The notes: generated from the sequence alone by a model not told the origin. 64,000 bases of DNA from Piliocolobus tephrosceles (GCF_002776525.5 NC_045435.1:128689339-128753338), one strand, 5' to 3'. Shown: positions 1 to 12,808, counted from the first letter of the stretch. Numbers and translations are program-made.

Positions 1-1893
1 TTTTGCCATAGTCTTCAAGGTGCTCTGAATATCACTCTTTTGGTTTTACAGGAACAGTGTTCAAACTCTGCCTCATGAGAAGAACATTAAAATCCCCTGA
101 GTGGAATGCATACATCACCAAGCAGTTTCTCAGAAAGCTTCTCTCCAGTTTTTATCACACTCTATTCCCTATTTGACCATAAGCCAGAATGTGATATCAA
201 ATATCCTTTCATGGGTCCATCCACGAGGGAGTTTTCAAGGTGCACAATGTAAAGAAAGCTTAATCTATGTGAGACGAATAAACATAGAAAAAAGCAGATT
301 CACAGAAAGCCTCTTTCCAGTTTTTATCTGGTGATATTTCCTTTTTCACCATAGTCCTGAGTGTACTCCCAAAAGTCCCTTCGTGGATCCATCCATGACA
401 GTTCTCAAGCTGTGTAATGTAAGGAAACCTTTATCTCTGTGAGATGAATACACATATCACAGAGTAGCTTCCTAGAAAGCTTCCTTCCAGGTTTTGTCTG
501 AGGCGATTTCCCTTTTCCTCATCGGCATCAACATGCTCCCTAATATCACTTGGTACCTCTTTCTCCAAAAGGGTTTCCCCAACGCTGTATGAGAAGAGAG
601 GTATAACACTGTGAGTGGAGTGCACACGTCACAAAGCAGTTCCTCGGAAATCTTCTTTCCGGCTTCAGCTTGAACATATTTCCTTTTTCACCATAAGCCT
701 GAAAGTGCTCCCGAATGTCCCATCACACGCTAAACATACACAGCGTTATAAAATTACTCAACGTAAAGAGAGGCTTAACTAGGCGAGTGAAATTAAGATG
801 ACACAGAGTAGTTTCACAGAAAGCTTCTTTCTGGATTTTACCTGAGGATATTTCTTTCTCCATGTTCTAAGGATTGTTCCCAAATGTCCTTCCTCAGATT
901 CCACAAAAAAAAAAGTGATTTCAATCTGCTCAATCCAAAGAAGAGTTTAAATCTATGAGATGAATACACACATCGCAAAGCAGTTGCTCAGAAAGTTACT
1001 CTGCAGGTTTCATCGGAAAATGTTTCCTTGCTCAGCACAAGCCTCCGGGCGTCACTAAATATCCCTTCACAGATTTTTCAAAGACAGAATTTCGAAAGTT
1101 GGCAACGTAGGGAAAGCATAAATTCTGTGAAGTGAATTCACATATCAGAGAGCAGATTCTTGGAACGCTTCTTTCTCGGTTTTATTTCAGTACATTTCAC
1201 TATTGCCATAGTCCTCAGTGTGCTCTGAAATATCACTTTTCGGTTACACAGGAACAGTGTTTGAACACTGCCTTGTGAGAAAAGAGGTATAACTTCCTGA
1301 ACGGAATGCATAGATCACAAGTAGCTTCTCAGAATGCTTCTATCCAGTTTTTATCTGAAGATATCTCCTCTTTCACCATAGGCCTGAATGTGCTCCTGAA
1401 TGTCCCTTCGCATATTTGTGCATGACGTAGATTCAAAGCTGCGTAATATAAGAAAGGTTTGAACTATGCGAGATGAATAGTTATATCTAACACAAAGCAG
1501 TTTCACAGATATCTTCTTTCCAGTTTTTGTCTGAGGATATTTGCTATTTCACCATAGCCATCCCTATACTCCCGAATGTCTGTTGTTAGCTTTTTCTCCA
1601 AAAGAGATTCTGGAATGCTCTAGGAGAAGAAAGGTATACTTCTATGAGTGGAATGCACACGTCACAAAGCAGGTCCTCAGAAAGCTTCCTTCCAGTTTCT
1701 ATCTGAAGATGTTTCCTTTCTCAATGTAACCCTCAAATCGCCCCTGAATATCCCTTCACAGTCTAAAAAAAACAGTGTTATGATACTGCTCAATGAAAAG
1801 AGAAGTGTAACTGTGTGAACAGAATTCACATGACACCGAGCAGGTTCACAGAAAGCTTCCTTCTGGTTTTTCTCTGAGGTTATGTCTTCTTCA
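1..1893 (-). repeat. Alphoid HOR unit 0 (partial, M3-M13, outer subfamily)
   Basis: The window opens inside M3 and runs in order to M13 (M13 core near 1720). It carries the outer-subfamily variants: gaagaacattaaaatc in M3, tatttgaccata in M4, ggaaacctttatctc in M5, gggttataaaa in M7, and gaaaggtttgaactatgcga in M11. The same variants reappear at 55.4-62 kb. Confidence 0.85.
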
Positions 1894-2538
1894 GGATATT
1901 CTAAAGAGCGTCTCTAAATGTCCTTTCTCAGATTCCACAGAAACAGTGATTTCAAATTTTTCAATCCCAAGAATCATTTAACTCTTTGAGATCAGCACAA
2001 ACATCAAAAAATAGTTTTGCAGAAAACTTCTCTACAATTTTCGATGGGAGATATTTCCTTGCTCAACACAGGACTCCGGTTGCCAGTTACTATCCCTTCA
2101 CAGAACCTTCAGAGGCCAACTTTCAAATTGGGAAACGTAGAGTTAGCTTTAACCCTGTGAAAAGAATGGGCATGTCAGAGAGCAGTTTCCTCGAGTGCTT
2201 CTTTCTGTTATTTATTGCACGATATTTCACTTTGCCATAGTCTTCAATGTGCTCCGAATATCACACTTTTGGTTTTACAGGAACAGTGTTCAAACTGTGC
2301 CTCATGAGAAGAACATTAAAACTCCCTGAGTGGAATGCACACATCACCAAGCAGTTTCTCATAAAGCTTCTCTCCAGTTTTTATCTGACTATATTTCCTA
2401 TTTGACCATAGGCCCAAATGTGATCCCAAATATCCCTTTGAGGATCCATCCACGAGGGAGTTGCCAAGCTGCATAATGTAAGGAAAGCTTCATCTATGAG
2501 AAAAGAATAAACAAAGTAACAAGCAGATTCACAGAATG

Positions 2539-2547
2539 CTTCTTTCT

Positions 2548-2554
<7 letters not shown>
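2539..2554. repeat. Target-site duplication, HDAC1 retrocopy (left)
   Basis: cttctttctggttttt, identical to 4646-4661. Its T-rich end merges with the poly(T) run, so the exact left boundary is uncertain by a few bases. Confidence 0.88.
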
Positions 2555-2601
<47 letters not shown>

Positions 2602-2610
2602 ATGTACCAT

Positions 2611-2616
2611 TTTATT
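2611..2616 (-). promoter_or_regulatory. HDAC1 retrocopy poly(A) signal AATAAA
   Basis: TTTATT on the + strand is AATAAA on the gene strand. It lies 14 nt before the poly(A) start, the normal spacing, and shows that the copied mRNA was cleaved at its natural end. Confidence 0.9.
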
Positions 2617-3178
2617 ACAAAGAGGCTCACAAAAATGAAAATAGTTATTATCTCAAAAAGGAAACTAGACTAGCAACCTCCACCTGCAGAATTAGGAGAA
2701 GACAGGGGGCAGGCAGTGTTTCTTGGCTCACTTGAGGCCAGTGGGAAGGTATGAAAACAGAACCAATCTAAAAATGGCTGATGTTACCTTAGGAGCCTGA
2801 AAAGAACAGGAGATCCTTGAAGACCCAGCCACCCCTTCTAGAATATTCAATAAGGGCACCTTTCCAAAGCTACTAAGCAGGCACTTCGCATTTCAGGATT
2901 TTGTCTTATGGTTGCATAAAAGCATCCCTTTCACCCAGACCTGGCACCCTTTATGGTTCAAAGTTAAGAACTGGGGAAGAATGGGTGGCAACGTGGCCCC
3001 TGGAAGAGTTCACCCAGCACAGCTGCCCTGGGCTCGGGGCCTTGGTTTCTGTCCCTGGGGATATTTATATTTAATAAATTTTTATATAAATACACAGAGA
3101 AATAGAAAATATAAAATCTGAGGGGTTGGGGGAGAAAGGTGAGGGACTCAGCAGGAAGCCAGAGCTGGAGAGGTCTGT

Positions 3179-4627
3179 TCAGGCCAACTTGACCTCCTCC
3201 TTGACCCCTTTGGCTTCTGGCTTTTCCTCCTTGGTTTTCTCCTCTTCTGTGATTTCTTTCTTCTCCTCTGGGTCTTTCTCTTTTTCATCCTCTGTTTTGA
3301 CTCTCTTGGCTTTTTTGAAGTTGGAAGAGTTTTTGCGGCCCCCCTCTCCCTCCTCTTCAGAATCGGAGAACTCTTCCTCACAGGCAATTCGTTTGTCGGA
3401 GGAGCAGATCGAGATGCGCTTGTCAGGGTCTTCTTCGTCCTCATCGCCACTCTCCTCAGGGATGGCGTCCTCAGGAATCGCCTGCATTTGGACCCCAGGT
3501 GCATGTGGCAGCATTCTAAGGTTCTCAAAGAGCCGCTGTTTGATCTTTTCCAGGTACTCATTCGTGTTCTGGTTAGTCATGTTGGAAGGACTGATGTGGA
3601 GCTTGAAATCTGGTCCAAAGTATTCAAAGTAGTCGTTGTATGGAAGCTCATTAGGGATTTCCGTATCCAGGGCCACAGCTGTCTCGTATGTCCAGCACCG
3701 GGCAACATTACGAATGGTGTAACCACCACCTCCCAGCATCAGCATAGGCAGGTTAAAGCTCTTGACAAATTCCACACACTTGGCATGCCCTTTGATGGTC
3801 AGATTGAAGCAACCTAACCGATCCCCAGACAGGGAGTCTGAGCCACACTGTAAGACCACCGCGCTAGGCTGGAACATCTCCATTACTTTGGACATGACCG
3901 GCTTGAAAATGGCCTCATAGGACTCGTCATCAATCCCGTCTCGGAGCGGGTAGTTAACAGCATAATACTTGCCTTTTCCAGCCCCGATATCCCGCAGGTC
4001 CCCAGTTCCTGGGAAGTACTCTCCATACTTATGAAAGGACACAGTCATGACCCAGTCTGTGGTATAGAAGGCCTCTTCCACGCCGTCGCCATGGTGAATA
4101 TCAATGTCAATATACAGCACCCTCTGGTGATACTTTAGCAGTTCCAGGATGGCCAAGATGATATCATTGACGTAACAGAAGCCAGATGCCTCAGACTTCT
4201 TTGCATGGTGCAGGCCCCCAGCCCAATTCACAGCAATGTCCGTCTGCTGCTTATTAAGTTTCACAGCACTTGCTACAGAACCACCAGTAGACAACTGACA
4301 GAACTCAAACAGGCCATCGAATACTGGACAGTCCTCACCAACGTTGAATCTCTGCATCTGCTTGCTGTACTCCGACATGTTATCTGGACGGATGGAGCGC
4401 AAGAATTTAATGTAGTCGTCACTATGGTACTTGGTCATCTCCTCAGCATTGGCTTTGTGAGGGCGATAGATTTCCATTTTTCGGTAGAGACCATAGTTGA
4501 GCAGCAAATTATGAGTCATGCGGATTCGGTGAGGCTTCATTGGGTGGCCTTGTCCATAGTAGTAATTTCCAACATCCCCGTCGTAGTAGTAACAGACTTT
4601 CCTCCGGGTGCCCTGCGTCTGCGCCAT
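3179..4627 (-). CDS. HDAC1: Intact histone deacetylase 1 retro-ORF, 482 aa
   Basis: The product is a full-length class I zinc-dependent lysine deacetylase. The parent enzyme removes acetyl groups from histone tails in nuclear Sin3, NuRD and CoREST complexes. Seen here: the deacetylase domain (about residues 9-321) keeps the zinc and charge-relay residues H140, H141, D174, D176, H178, D264 and Y303. The C-terminal tail keeps S421/S423 in an acidic run, the IACEE motif (414-418) and a basic KKAKRVK (438-444). Length equals that of the human protein as I remember it, and I count only four differences: V157I, R192W, D399E, V459I. The start has a strong context (A at -3, G at +4) and the stop is TGA. 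Lacking its own promoter and lying in satellite DNA, it is probably silent, but nothing in the sequence disables it. It could equally be annotated as a processed pseudogene. Confidence 0.93.
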   Translation of the reverse strand: MAQTQGTRRKVCYYYDGDVGNYYYGQGHPMKPHRIRMTHNLLLNYGLYRKMEIYRPHKANAEEMTKYHSDDYIKFLRSIRPDNMSEYSKQMQRFNVGEDCPVFDGLFEFCQLSTGGSVASAVKLNKQQTDIAVNWAGGLHHAKKSEASGFCYVNDIILAILELLKYHQRVLYIDIDIHHGDGVEEAFYTTDWVMTVSFHKYGEYFPGTGDLRDIGAGKGKYYAVNYPLRDGIDDESYEAIFKPVMSKVMEMFQPSAVVLQCGSDSLSGDRLGCFNLTIKGHAKCVEFVKSFNLPMLMLGGGGYTIRNVARCWTYETAVALDTEIPNELPYNDYFEYFGPDFKLHISPSNMTNQNTNEYLEKIKQRLFENLRMLPHAPGVQMQAIPEDAIPEESGDEDEEDPDKRISICSSDKRIACEEEFSDSEEEGEGGRKNSSNFKKAKRVKTEDEKEKDPEEKKEITEEEKTKEEKPEAKGVKEEVKLA

Positions 4628-4645
4628 CTTGCTCGCCTCCCGTCC

Positions 4646-4661
4646 CTTCTTTCTGGTTTTT
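4646..4661. repeat. Target-site duplication, HDAC1 retrocopy (right)
   Basis: cttctttctggttttt, second copy of the 16-bp duplication, immediately beyond the 5'UTR remnant. Confidence 0.9.
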
Positions 4662-6165
4662 ATCTGAAGATATTTCCTTTTTCACCATAGTCCTGAGTGT
4701 GCTCCCAAAAGTCCCTTCGTGGATCCGTCCATGACAGTTTTCAAGCTGTGTAATGTAAGGAAACCTTTATCTCTGTGAGATGATAACACATATCACAGAG
4801 TAGTTTCCTAGAAAAATTCTTTCCAGGTTTTCTCTGAGGTTATTTCCCTTTCCAAGATCAGCATCACCATGCTCTCGAATATCACTTGGTACCTGTTTCT
4901 TAAAAACGGTTTCCCCAACGCTATATGAGAAGAGAGGATAACGCTGTGAGTGGAATGCACACGTCACAAAGCAGTTCCTCAGAAAGCTTCTCTCCAGTTT
5001 CGGTATGAACATATGTCCCTTTTTACCATTACCCTCAAAGTGCTCCCGAATATCCCATCACACCCTAAACATACACAGGGTTATAAAACTATGCAACGTA
5101 AAGTGAGGCTTATCTATGACAGAGGAATAAAGACAACACAGAGTAGTTTCACAGAAAGATTCCTCTGGATTTTACCTGAGGATATTTCTTTCTCCTTGTT
5201 CTAAGGATCATTCCCAAATGTCATTCCTCAGATTCCACAAAAACAGTGATTTCAATCTGCTCAATTCAAAGAACAGTTTAAATCGTTGAGACGAATAAAC
5301 ACATCACAGAGCAGTTGCTCAGATTGTTACCATGCAGGTTTCATCGGAAGATGTTTCCTCGCTCACCACAAGCCTCCGGGTGTCACTAAATATCCCTTCA
5401 CAGACTCTTCAAAGACAGAATTTCGAAACTGGGCAACATGGTGTAAGCATAAATTTTGTGAATTGAATGGAAATATCAGAGAGGAGATTCTTGGAATGCT
5501 TCTTTCTCGATTTTATTTTAGTATATTTCACTATTTGCCCCTAACTTGTTAGAAAAGAAGTATACCTCCCTGAGTGGAATGCATACATCACAAAGTAGTT
5601 TCTCAGAAAAGATCTGTCCAGTTTTTATCTGAAGATAGCTCCTCTTTCACCGTATGCCTGAATGTGCTCCTGAATGTCCATTCGTGGATCTGTGCATGAT
5701 GGAGTTTCCAAACTGTGTAATATAATCAATGTTTTAACTATAGGAGAAGAATAAATATATCTAACACAAAGCATTTTTACAGAAATTTCTTTACACGTTT
5801 GTCTGAGGATATTTCGTTTTTCACCATAGTCGTCACTATACCCCACATATCCCTTGGTAGCCTTTTCTCCAAAAGGGATTCTGGAATCCTCTGGGGGAAA
5901 AAGGCTATATTTCTGTGAGTGGAATGGACACGTCACAAAGCATCTCCTCAGAGGGCTTCTCTCCAGTTTCTATCTGAATAGGTCTCCTTTCTGACCGTAA
6001 GCCTCAAAGACCTCCAGAATATCCCTTTGCAGAATAAACAAAAACAGTGTTATGATACATTTCAATGAAAAGAGAAGCTTAACACTGTGAGTGGAATTCA
6101 CGTGACACCAAGCAGTTTCACAGAAAGCTTCCTTCTGGTTTCTCTCTGAGGTTATTTCTTTTTCA

Positions 6166-8404
6166 GGATATTCTAAAGAGCGTTTCCAAATGTCCTTTCT
6201 CAGATTCCATATAAATAGTGATTTCAAACTGCTCATTCAAAAGCATAATTTAACTCTATGAGATGAATACAAACATCACAAAAGAGTTTCACAGAAAGTT
6301 TCTCTCCAATTTTCGATGGAAGACATTTCCTTGCCTCACACAGGCCTCCTGTTGCCAATTACTATCCCTACCCAGAACCCTAAAGACCGACTTTGAAACT
6401 GGCAAATGTAGAGTAAGTTTTAACCTGATAAAAGAATGGACATGTCAGAGAGCAGTTTCTTCGAGTGCTTCTTTCTGTTTTTTATTGGATGACATTTCAC
6501 TTTTTGCGTAGTCTTCAATGTGCTCTGAATATCACTCTTTTGGTTTTACAGGAACAGTTTTCAAATTGTGCCTTATGAGAAGAAAGTTATAACTTCCTGA
6601 GTGGAATGCACACATCATGAAGCAGTATCTCAGAGAGCTTCTCTCCATTTTTTATCTGAGTATATTTCCTATTTCACCATAGGCCCGAATGTGATCCCAA
6701 ATATCCTTTCGTGAATCCATCCACGAGGGAGTTTCCAAGCTTCATAATGTAAAGAAAGCTTCATCTATGTGAGATGAATAAACGTAGCAAAAAGCAGAGT
6801 CACAGAAAGCTTCTTTCCAGTTTTTATCTGAAGATATTTCCTTTTTCACCATAGTCCAGAATGTGCTCCCAAAGGTCCCTTCGTAGATTCGTCCATGACA
6901 GTTTCCAAGCTGCGTAATGTAAATAAAGCTTTATCTATGTGAGATGATTACACATATCACAGAGTAGTTTCTTAGAAAACGTCCTTCCAGTTTTGTCTGA
7001 GGCTATTTCCCCTTTTCACCATCAGCATCAACATGGTCCCGAATATCACTTGGTACCAGTTTCTCCAAAAGGGTTTCCACGATGCTGTATGAGAAGAGAG
7101 GTAAAACACTGTGAGTGGAATGCACACATCACAAAGCGGTTCCTCGGAACACTTCTCCCCAGTTTCGGTCTGAACATATTTCCTTTTTCACCGTAAGCCT
7201 CAAAGTGCTCCCAAATATTCCATCACACGCTAAACATACACAGGGTTAGAAAATTGCTCAATAAAATGAGAGGCTTAACTGAGCGAGAGCAATTAAGACG
7301 ACACACAGTAGTTTCACAGAAAGCTTCCTACTGGATTATTCTTGAAAATAATTTTTTTCTCCGTATTCTAAGCATCGTTCCCAAATGTTCTTCCTCAGAT
7401 TCAAGATAAAGAGTGATTTCAAGCTGCTTAATCCAAAAAATGATTTAATTCTATGAGACGAATACACACATCGCAAAGCTGTTGCTCAGAACGTTTCTCT
7501 GCAGGTATCATCGCAACACGTTTCCTCGCTCACCGCAAGCATCCGTGCGTCACCTAATATCCCTTAACAGATCCTTCAAAGACAGAGTTTTGAAACTCCA
7601 CAACATAGAGTAAGCATTAACCTTGTGAAGTGAATGCATATATCAGAGAGCAGATTATTAGAACGCTTCTTCCTGGATTTTATTTCAGTATATTTCACTA
7701 TTCACCTTAGTCCTCAATGTGTTCTGAATTATGACTTTTTCGGTTTCAAAGGATCAGTGTTCAAACACTGCCTTGTGAGAAAAGAGGTATAACACCCTGA
7801 GTGGAATGCATACATCACAAAGTAGTTTCTCAGAAAGCTTCTATCAAGTTTTTGTCTCAAGATATCTCCTCTTTCACCATAGACTTGAATATACTCCCGA
7901 AAGTCCATTTTTGGAACTGCGCATGACGGAGTTTCCAAACTGCGTAATATAATTAAAGTTTTAACTATGCGAGATGAATAAATTTATCTAACACAAAGCT
8001 GTTTCACAAGTTTCACAGAAATCTTCTTTCTAGTGCTTGTCTGAGGATATTTCCTTTTTCATCAGAGTCGTAGCTATACTCCCGAATATCTCTTGCTAAC
8101 TTTTTCTTCAAAAGGGATTTGGGAATCCTCTATGAGAAGAAAGGTATATTTCTGTGAGTGGAATGCACACATCACAAAGCAGCTCCTCAGAAAGCTTCTC
8201 CCCAGTTTCTATCTGAAGAGGTTTCCTTTCTCACCGTAAGCCTCAAATCCCTCCAGAATATCCTTTTGCAGTCTGAACAAAAACAGTGTTATGATACAGC
8301 TCAATGAAAAGAGAAGCTTAACTGTGTGAGCAGAATTCACGTGACACACAGCAGTTTCACAGAAAGCTTCCTTCCTCTTTCTCTCTGAGGTTATTTCTTT
8401 TTCA
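6166..8404 (-). repeat. Alphoid HOR unit 2 (13-mer, 2239 bp)
   Basis: Complete M1-M13 series. A small tandem slip (tttcacaag doubled) near 8000 in M12 adds a few bases. This is the first unit of the inner subfamily; M3 has gaagaaagttataac instead of gaagaacattaaaac. Confidence 0.85.
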
Positions 8405-10589
8405 GGATATTCTAAAGAGCGTTTCCAAATGTCCTTTCTCAGATTCCACTTGAGCAGTGATTTCAAACTGCTCAATCCAAAGAATGATTTAACTCTATGA
8501 GATGAATACAAATATCACAAAAGAGTTGTGCAGACAGTTTCTCTCCGATTTTCGATGGAAGACAATTACACGTCCCACAGAGGCCTCCGGTGTCCACTTA
8601 CTATCCCTTCACAGAACCCTCAAAGAATGACTTCCAACTGGGAAATGTAGAGTAAGCTTTAACCCTGTGAAAAGTATGGACCTGTCAGAGAACAGTTCCT
8701 TGAAGTGCTTTATTCTGTTTTCATTGGACGACATGTCACTTTTTGCCCTAGTCTTCAATGTGCTCCAAATATCACTCTTTTGATTTTACAGGAACAGTGT
8801 TCAAACTGAGCCTTATGAGAAGAAAGTTATATCTCCCTGGGTGGAATGTGCACATCACCAAGCAGTTTCCAGAAACCTTCTCTCCAGTTTCTATCTGACT
8901 ATATTTCCTATTTCACCATTGGCCTGAATGTGATCTGAAAATCCCTTCGCAGATCCATTCACGAGTGAGATTCCAAGCTGTGTAATGTAAAGAAAGCTTC
9001 ATCTATGTGAAATGAATAAACGTATCGAAAAGCTTATTCACAGAAAGCTTATTTCCAGTGTTTATCTGAAGATATTTCCTTTTTCCCCATAGTCCAGAAT
9101 GGGCTCCCGAAGATCCCTTTGGGATCCGTCCATGACAGTTTCCAAGTTGCCTAATGTAAAGTAGTAATTTCCTAGATAGCTTCTTTCCATTTTTTGTCTG
9201 AGGCTATTTCCCTTTTCACCATCAGAATCAACATGCTCCTGAATATCACTTGGTAGCTGCTTCTCCAAAAGGGTTTCCCCGATGCTGTATGAGAAGAGAG
9301 GTATAACACTGTGATTGGAATGCACACATCACAAAGCAGTTCCTCTAAAAGCTTCTCTCCAGATTCGGTTTGAACATATTTTGTTTTTCACCGTTAGGCT
9401 CAAAGTGCTCCTGAATATCCCAGCACACACAAAACATACGCAGGGCTAGAAAACTGCTCAATGAAAAGAAAGGCTTATCTGAGTGAGAGGAATTAAGATG
9501 ACACAGAGCAGTTTCACAGAAAGCTTTCTTCTGGATTTTACCTTAGGATATTTTTTCTCCATATTCTAAGGATCATTCCCAAATGTTCTTCCTCAGATTC
9601 CACATAAGAATTTATTTCAAGCTGCTCAATCCAAATAATGTTTTAACTCTATGAGATGAATGCACATATTGCAAAGCAGTTGCTCAGAAAGTTTCTCCGC
9701 ATGTTTCATCGGAAGGCATTTCCTCAGTCACTACAAGCCTCCGGGAGTCACTAAATATCCCTTCATAGATTTTTCAAAGACAGAGTTTCGAAACTGGGCA
9801 ACATAGAGTGAGCATTAACTCTGTGAAGTGAATGCTCATATCAGAGAGCAGATTCTTTGAACGCTTCTTCCTCGATTTTATTTCAGTATATTTCACTATT
9901 TGCCATAGTCCTCAATGCGTTCCAAAATATCACTTTTTCGGTTTCACATGAACAGTGTTTAAACACTGCCTTTTGAGAAAAGAGGTATAACTCCCTGAGT
10001 GGAATACATACATCACAAAGTAGTTTCTCAGAATCCTTCTATCCAGTTTTTCTCTGAAGATACCTCCCTTTTCACCATAGACATGAATGTGCTCCCGAAT
10101 GCTGCTTCGCGTATCTCTGCATGACGGAGTTCCCAAACTGCGTAATCTAATTAACATGTTAACTATGTGAGACGAATAAATATATCTAACACAAAGCAGT
10201 TTCACAGAAATCTTCTTTCCTGTTTTTCTCTCAGGATATTTCCTTTTCATAATAGTCGTCGCTATACTCCTGAATATCTCTTGGTACCTTTTTCTCCAAA
10301 AGGATTCCGGAGTCCTCTAGGATAAGACAGGTATATTCTGTGAGTGGAATGCACACGTCACAAAGCAGCTCCTCAGAAATCTTCTCTCCAGTTTCTATCT
10401 TAAGACGTTTCCTTTCTCACCATATGCCTCAAAGACCTCCAAAAAATCCCTTCGCAGACTAAGCAAAAACAGTGTTATGATACAGCTCAGTGAAAGAGAA
10501 GCTTAACTGTGTGAGCGGAATTCACGAGACAGAGGAGAGTTTCACACAAAGCTTCCTTCTGGTTTCTCTCTGAGGTTATTTCTTTTTCA
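8405..10589 (-). repeat. Alphoid HOR unit 3 (13-mer, 2185 bp)
   Basis: Complete M1-M13 order. It is short by roughly 38 bp because the end of M5 is deleted near 9162-9165 (gcctaatgtaaagtagtaat), which removes the usual 'gctttatctatgtgagatga' stretch. Confidence 0.85.
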
Positions 10590-12808
10590 GGATATTCTAA
10601 AGAGCGTTTCCAAATGTCCTTTCTCAGATTCCACAGAAACAGTGATTTCAAACTGCTCAATCCAAAGAACGATTTAACTCAATGAGATGAATACAAACAT
10701 CACAAAAGACTTGCATAGAGAGTTTCTCTCAAATTTTCATTTGAAAACATTTGCTTCCCTCACACAGGCCTCCAGTTGCCACTTACTATCCCTTCTTAGA
10801 ACCCTCAAAGACTGACTTTGAAACTGGCAAATGTAGAGTAAGCTTTAAGCTGTGAAAAGAATGGACATGTCAGAGAACAGTTTCTTCGAGGGCTTCTTTC
10901 TGTTTTTTATTGTACGACATTTCACTATTTGCCATAGTCTTCAATGTGCTCCGAATATCACTCTTTTGGTTATAGAGGAACAGTGTTGAAACTGTGCCTT
11001 ATGAGAAGAAAGTTATAACTCCCTGATTGGAATGCTAACATCATCAAGTACTTTCTCAGAAAGCTCCTCTCCAGTTTATATCTGTCTATATTTCCTATTT
11101 CACCATAGGCCTGAATGTGATCAAAAATATTCCTTCACGTATCCATCCACGAGGGAGTTCCCAAGTTGCGTAATGTAAAGAAAGCTTCATCTGTGTGAGA
11201 AGAATAAAAGTATCAAAAAGCATATTCACAGAAATCTTCTTTCCAGTTTTTATCTGAAGATATTTGCTTTTTCACCATACTCCCGAATGTGCTCCCGGAG
11301 GTCCCTTCTACGATCTCTCCATGACAGTTGCCAAGCTGCGTAATGTAAAGAAAGCTTTATCTATATGAGATGATTACACATATCACAGAGTAATTTCCTA
11401 GAAAGCTTCTTTCCAGTTTTTGTCTGAGGTTACTTCCCTTTTCACCATCGGCATCAACATGCTTGCGAATATCACTTGATACCTGTTTCTCCAAAAGTGT
11501 TTCCCCGACGCTGTATGAGAAGAGAAGTATACCAACGTGACTGGAATGCACACGTCACAACGCAGTTCCTCGGAAAGCTTCTCTCAAGTTTCGGTCTGAA
11601 CATATTTCCTTTTTCACCATTAGCCTAAAAGTGTTCGTGAATACCCCATCACACGCTAAACATACACAGGGCTAGAAAACTGCTCGATGAAAAGAGAGGC
11701 TTATCTGAGTGAGAGGAATTAAGATGACAAAAAGCAGTTTCACAGAAAGCTTCCTTCTGGATTTTACCTGAGAATATTTCTTTCTCCATATTCTAAGGAT
11801 GTACTTCCTCAGATTCCACAAAAACAGTGATTTCAGTCTGCTCAATTCAAAGAATTGTTTAACTGTTTGAGACGAATACACACATCACAAAGTAATTGTG
11901 CAGAACGTTGCTCTGCAGGTTTCATTGGAAGACGTTTCCTCACTCACCAGAAGCCTCCACGCATCACTCAATATCCCTTCACAGATTCTTCAAAGACAGA
12001 TTTTCGAAACTTGGCAATATAGAGTAAGCATTAACTCTATGAATTAAATGCACATATCAGAGAGCAGATTCTTGGAATGCTTCTTTCTCGATTTCATTTC
12101 AGTATATTTCACTATTCGCCATAGTCCTCAATGCGTTCCGAAATAACACTTTTTCTGTTTCACAGGAACAGTGTTCAAACACTGCCTTGTGAGAAAGGAT
12201 GTATAACTCCCAGAGTGAAATGCATACATCACAAAATAGTGTCTCAGAAACCTTCTATCCAGTTTTTATCTTAAGATATCTCATCTTTCACCATAGGCCT
12301 GAATGTGCTCCCGAATGTCCTTTCGTGGATCTGTGCATGACAGAGTTTCAAACTGCATAAAGGAACTAAAGTTTTAGCTATGTGAGATGAATAAATATAT
12401 CTAACACAAAGCAGTTTCACAGAAATCTTCTTTCCAGTTTTTGTCTGAGGATATTTCCTTTTTCACCATAGTCGTCACTATACTCCCGAATATCTCTTTG
12501 CAGCTTTTTCTCCAAAAGGGATTCCGGACTCCTCCAGGAGAAGAAAGGTATATTTCTCTGAGCGGAATGTGCACGTCACAAAGCCCCTCCTCAGAAAGCT
12601 TCTCTCCAGTTTCTATCTGAAGACATTTCCTTTTGCACTGGAAGCCTCAAAGCCCTCCAGAATATCCCTTCACAGACTAAACAAAATCAGTGTTATGATA
12701 CAGCTCAATGAAAAGAGAATCTTAACTATGTGAGTGGAATTCACGGGACACAGAGCAGTTTCACAGAAAGCTTCCTTCTGGTTTGTCTCTGAGGTTATTT
12801 CTTTTTCA
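10590..12808 (-). repeat. Alphoid HOR unit 4 (13-mer, 2219 bp)
   Basis: All thirteen monomer tags appear in order with no large rearrangement. This is a good reference copy for the period. Confidence 0.88.

Larger units (their letters stand above)
2551..4645 (-). mobile_element. HDAC1: Processed HDAC1 retrocopy (L1-mediated)
   Basis: A reverse-transcribed mRNA copy. It has no introns, a 47-nt poly(A) (T run ending at 2597), and an AATAAA signal 14 nt upstream of the tail. It contains a complete 3'UTR (2598-3178), the whole coding region, and 18 nt of 5'UTR (4628-4645), so it is only slightly 5'-truncated. A 16-bp target-site duplication (cttctttctggttttt) flanks it at 2539-2554 and 4646-4661, overlapping the tail on the left. 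The alphoid monomer series resumes in phase on both sides (M4 to M5). The pure tail and near-perfect coding region suggest insertion much later than formation of the array. Confidence 0.97.
1894..6165 (-). repeat. Alphoid HOR unit 1, split by the HDAC1 retrocopy
   Basis: M1-M4 lie at 1894-2550 and M5-M13 resume at 4646. Removing the 2.1-kb retrocopy leaves about 2165 bp. The shortfall is an approximately 60-bp deletion in M10 near 5539 (ctatttgcccctaacttgtt). The same deletion is seen at about 62,199. Confidence 0.85.

Noticed and set aside
2551..2597. Long T run as a simple repeat.
   Set aside because: It is the poly(A) tail of the - strand HDAC1 retrocopy, shown by the adjacent AATAAA and target-site duplication.
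3126..3632. 168-codon + strand frame and other frames over the HDAC1 retrocopy.
   Set aside because: They are antisense or shifted shadows of the intact HDAC1 frame, built from its acidic/lysine-rich tail.
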